Made by a program: the position numbers and the translations under genes
The notes under the pieces: generated by a model
The model's database searches: none
Seen by the model: only the letters and a program-made list of their open reading frames with translations
Told to the model about the DNA's origin: nothing
Source of the DNA: Azolla caroliniana
Lineage: Eukaryota > Polypodiophyta
Length of the DNA: 64,000 nucleotides
Direction of reading: 5' to 3'
Assembly: GCA_043228905.1 (NCBI GenBank)
Contig: JBHGNT010000014.1
Location: forward strand, 5,208,001 to 5,272,000
Shown: positions 60,858-64,000 of the stretch, one piece after another
Position numbering within the stretch: the stretch's first letter is position 1
How the letters are laid out: each line of letters starts with the position of its first letter

Positions 60858-61853
60858 CTAAAGATGCTCCACGGTCGGCTTCTGCATGAACTGACTTACC
60901 ATGCCGACCGGATAGCTGATGTCGGGTCGGGTGATGGTTAAGTAGATCAGGCTTCCGACAACCTGTCGGAACCGTTTCTCATTGCAGGCCGGTCCGGAGT
61001 TGGGACGGAGCTTCTGGTTCCGGTCCAGGGGTGTGGAGACAGGTCGGCAATCCGTCATGCCGAACTTATACAGCATATTCAACCCGTAATGTCGTTGTGA
61101 GAGCAATATGCCGTAAAGCGACTTCTTCAGTCGGCATACCGCCGACTTGTTCATCTCCGATTGAAATCGGGGGGGCTGAGTCATAAAGAATTCTTCTTCA
61201 AGCTCTCCTTGAAGGAAGGCGTTCTTCACATCCATCTGGTGAAGATGCCACCCCCTTGCCGCAGCAACCGCCAGTACCACACGAACCGTCGTCATCTTCG
61301 CCACAGGAGCGAAGGTCTCCTCGTAGTCGATTCTGTGGGTCTACGCGTATCCCTTCGCCACTAATCGGGCTTTGTACCAGTTAACAGAACCATCGGCGTT
61401 GTCCTTGGCCTTGTACACCCACTTGCATCCGATCGGTTTACAGTGACGGGGAGGATCAACTAGGTCCCAAGTTTCGTTGGCATCGAGTGCCCGCATTTCT
61501 TCGTCCATAGCGGCACGCCAATTTGCATCCTTTGCCGCTTCTGCGTAGCTCTCCGGCTCACGCACTTCTGTCACCTTAGTCATGTACGCATAATGATGCG
61601 CCATGTATTCATTGTACCCGTACCGCATGACAGGATCCTTCTGGCGGGTTGATCGGCGCAATGCACCGTCACCTGATTTGAGGCCCTTCTTGGCCAGTTC
61701 AGTCTTCGTTGTCGAAGATCCGCCTTTCTCCTTTATGGAGTCGGATACGCACCGATCCGACTCATCGTTGCCGGTTTCGAATTTCGGCATCTTCCTCTTC
61801 CCCTTCTCTTTGTGCGTGAACCGTTTCCTCGATTCCTTGCACGGGGAGAGCAC
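60858..61853 (-). pseudogene. Copia C2 reverse transcriptase (YVDD deleted)
   Basis: N-terminal part 61341-61853: [44 protein letters not shown] and ARLVAKGYA, then TAG. Next, 60858-61304: TTVRVVLAVAAARGWHLHQM, DVKNAFLQGELEEEFFM and CRLKKSLYG, which jumps directly to RHYGLNMLYKFGMTDC. The segment that normally holds LKQAPR and YVDD is missing, so it cannot polymerise. Later VVGSLIYLTITRPDISYPVG. Confidence 0.88.
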
Positions 61854-61870
61854 GGCAGAGTCTCCACCAC

Positions 61871-63381
61871 TTGCCGTCTATTCATCCGACTGGTCCATCC
61901 GACTCAGTTGCTCGTTTGGTCCACTCAACCGTAACGATTCCGGACTCTCATCTTGAGTCCCAGCTTCATCATCCTCTGCCAAGGCTGATTCCGGCTCACT
62001 GGCCTGATCTTCCGGCATTGGGTTGGGATTGGAAGTTGGAGTCGGTACGGAATACCAGGATGCCAATTCATCGAACTCGACATCCCGGCTAACTCGGACT
62101 TCCTTTGTCTGGTATACCCCTTTTTCTCTTGAGCATAGCCGACTAGGATGCATTTTTCCGATTTTGCATCTAGCTTTCTCCGCTTCTGATCCGGCACATG
62201 CACATACGCTATGCTGCCGAATATCCGAAGGTGTCTTAAGTTCGGCTTGCACCCGAAATACAGCTCATGAGCTGACACCTTGTCACCAATGCGGTTGTGT
62301 ATGTAGACGGCCGTTCGGACCGCCTCCGCCCAGTAGAACCGAGGCATGCTCTTCTCCTCCAGCATTGCCCTTGCCGCTTCGACGAGTGTCCAGTTCTTCC
62401 TTTCGGCCACACCGTTTTGCTCCGGTGTGTATCTGCAGCTGAACTCTCGCCGAATTCCCTTCTGCTGCAGATAACTAGTGAATTGGCCGGAAAAATATTC
62501 CTTTCCGCCATCCGACCGAAGGCACTTGATCTTCCTCTTTGATTCCCGTTCCACCATCTTTTGAAGGCTCCGGAAACAATCGAAGACTTCGCTCTTCCGC
62601 TCAATGAGGTAGATCCAAGTATGTCAAGTATAGTCGTCGATGAAGGAGACGAAGTATCGGCTCCCGCCAAGGCTTACACTTTGTGCCGGTCCCCACACAT
62701 CCGAATGGATGAGATCGAGCTTGTTACGGCTCTGGTTCCGTTCGGTGGGGAATGGAAGCCGGTGTTGCTTCCCAAGTTGGCAGGCTTCACAAATTTCGGC
62801 TCTCCGGCCGCTGAACTTCGGCAAACCGAAAACGACTTGTTTCGTTTGCAGGTCTTGAAGCCTCCGGTAGTTGACGTGGCCTATCTGCTTGTGCCACAGG
62901 TCGATGTCCGACTCGACCTTCTGTCGTTTCGCGAACAGAGCGGTGCCAAAGTCATTGGTGTTGAGGATAAACATCCTCCCGTCTCTGCGCCCTTGCGCAA
63001 TGACTTCGCCCTCATCCTCAATGAAGCACCCGAGGTGCGTAAACCGCACCTGCATCCCCTGGTCGACAATCTGACCGATGGACACCAGGTTCTTCATGAT
63101 TGTCAGAACGTGTAATACGTTCATCAGCTTCCCTTTCTGTCCGACGTGGCTTAGAGGGACTTCTCCGACGTGCACGATTGGGTGAGGAGTGTCGTCTCCG
63201 GTTTCGACTACTCCTAGTTGATCCGGTTTCTCCAGAAAGGAGAACCACTCTTTGTGGCTCATCATGTGGTTCGACGCGCCGGAATCAACATACCACACTT
63301 CCTCCATTTTGGAAGTGGTCTTCTTCATTGAGTTTGTCTTGTGATTCATCACCAAGGCTGGCCCCTTACCGGCCTTAATGA
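61871..63381 (-). pseudogene. Copia C2 protease and integrase
   Basis: Protease: WYVDSGASNHMMSHKEWFSF (about 63230-63295). Zinc finger: LWHKQIGHVNYRRLQDL and CEACQLGKQH. Integrase core: LIHSDVWGPAQSVSLGG, LRSDGGKEYFSG (DGGKE instead of DNGGE) and EQNGVAERKNWT; then HLRIFGSIAYVHVPDQ and KCILVGYAQEKKGY. Frameshifts near 62560-62620 and 62110 break it. It starts directly at the LTR boundary without gag. Confidence 0.88.
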
Positions 63382-63452
63382 TGACAAGTAGTGTTTATGA
63401 CGACGATGTGTAAGCGTAAGTGTTTGCGGAAGCGTAAAACAGAGAACAACAC

Positions 63453-63487
<35 letters not shown>

Positions 63488-63826
63488 AAAAGAGAGCAGA
63501 ACACAATTTCAAAATTATATCAAGACTCTGTATACACACTGTGCTAAGTAGCACTATTTATACTAGTCCTCTTGGGACTGACGGAAGTACCATGTACTTC
63601 GATGCTCACACGAGCATCTGACACTTACTACGAGACTATAGCTACCTAGTAGTCTATCCTATACTAGGATTGCGATTGGACTGCCTGGTTACGGATTGCA
63701 CCCGGCCTCCACTGCTTGCCGGTTCGGTTGCTCACCGTCATACCGATCAGTTTCGCCCGATCCGTCTCGCTTACCGGCTCCGGCTTATTCAGCCGAACCG
63801 GCTCCGGTTGAGCTTGCCGCTCAACA
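63382..63826 (-). repeat. Copia C2 5' LTR
   Basis: 445 bp, nearly identical to 59124-59564. The inner border lacks a tRNA-Met primer site; protease codons follow at once. Confidence 0.9.
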
Positions 63827-63980
63827 CGATGGTTGGGCGAAGAGGTGTGGAAAATGATGACGTCGAAGACAAGGATGTTGATGACGGTAACTCCGGAAGC
63901 AAGGACGGTGATGATGATAACTCTAGAAGCAAAGGCGATGACGAAGATGGGTGGTGCTCCCAGTTGGAAGGGATTCAAAC
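63827..63980 (-). mobile_element. Gypsy L 5' internal stretch
   Basis: 154 bp with repeated gatgatgac and gaagcaagg phrases; the minus-strand frame continues in the style of a leader. It borders an LTR at 63981 with GTTTGAATCCC on the minus strand. Confidence 0.45.
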
Positions 63981-64000
63981 TATCACGAACACACCAAGCA
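63981..64000 (-). repeat. Gypsy L 5' LTR edge
   Basis: tatcacgaacacaccaagca matches the outer edge of the LTR at 57329 (tgtcagggacacaccaagcg) at 15 of 20 positions. The rest lies outside the window. Confidence 0.5.

Larger units (their letters stand above)
59124..63826 (-). mobile_element. Copia C2: 5'-deleted Ty1/copia, minus strand
   Basis: LTRs 59124-59564 and 63382-63826. Between them from the 5' side: protease, integrase, RT, RNase H and a 3' accessory ORF. Primer site and gag are missing; the 5' LTR joins protease codons directly. The RT catalytic YVDD segment is also deleted. No matching target duplication was found (aatga and cgatg). Inserted in gypsy L. Confidence 0.88.
57329..64000 (-). 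mobile_element. Gypsy L: internally deleted chromodomain element (continues right)
   Basis: 3' LTR 57329-57905, chromodomain tail 57920-58045, minisatellite to about 58770, internal sequence to 59123, then after copia C2 a further 154 bp (63827-63980) up to a second LTR starting at 63981. The sequence next to that LTR on the minus strand is GTTTGAATCCC, like the G1 primer-site position. Total own interior is only about 1.37 kb; gag, RT and integrase are missing. Confidence 0.6.

Noticed and set aside
62561-63115. 184-codon plus-strand frame
   Set aside because: It is the reverse shadow of the copia C2 protease-integrase, which has clear motifs on the minus strand.

Overview
This 64 kb window is plant (streptophyte) nuclear DNA made almost entirely of nested LTR retrotransposons. 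No intact ordinary protein-coding gene was found. The only cellular gene that looks real is a tRNA-Arg(UCU) at 42331-42403, in a small cluster of decayed copies. Plant evidence: Ty1/copia elements primed by initiator tRNA-Met (TGGTATCAGAGC), chromodomain Ty3/gypsy elements, and a second Ty3 group whose primer-binding site TGGTGAACCCGACGTGAA is complementary to the 3' end of plant tRNA-Trp as I remember it. The chromodomain sequence and the non-angiosperm look of the tRNA-Trp group make a non-seed plant or charophyte alga plausible, but this is inference.

Families used below. G1: chromodomain Ty3, AT-rich, LTRs begin TGTCATGA or similar. G2/G3: tRNA-Trp-primed Ty3, LTRs begin TGTCGTG; G3 appears gag-only. 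Copia families C (with an extra 3' ORF), D and E. L: a chromodomain gypsy with a minisatellite, at the right end.

Layout. 1-705 is the 3' end of a copia element. 706-40779 is one nest eight levels deep: G1-B (+) holds G2-A (-, 1808-38521); G2-A holds G1-a (-, 3721-7156) and G3 (-, 7444-35343); G3 holds G2-C (+, 9128-33359); G2-C holds copia D (-, 12324-30330); D holds copia E (-, 17247-29188); E holds G1-F (+, 18826-25293); and G1-F contains a lone G2-type LTR (21650-22262). Five of these insertions have matching target-site duplications (ACTCC, ACGC, TGCCG, ATCTG, GTCCC), and removing each insert restores the host reading frame.

40780-41870 is a truncated copia C end. 41871-48317 holds the tRNA-Arg cluster and the remains of an AT-rich, multi-exon, possibly DNA-transposon locus with AGCTAATTAGCT repeats, interrupted by solo LTRs, a copia C fragment and an AT-rich palindromic element. 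48318-56678 is a G1 element (G1-K) carrying a host-gene-like fragment, a complete but mutated G2-H, and an inversion joined to a copia E filler. 56679-57328 holds a G1-type LTR and a copia C scrap. 57329-64000 is gypsy L, split by copia C2 (59124-63826).

The most interesting signals are regulatory. G1 and L LTRs carry near-perfect heat-shock-element arrays just upstream of a TATA box. LTRs of several Ty3 families carry a tRNA-like, Pol III-box module near their 5' end, always antisense to the element. Most coding remnants carry stop codons of the C-to-T type expected from cytosine deamination; G1-a is the exception, with two open frames and young LTRs but no reverse transcriptase.
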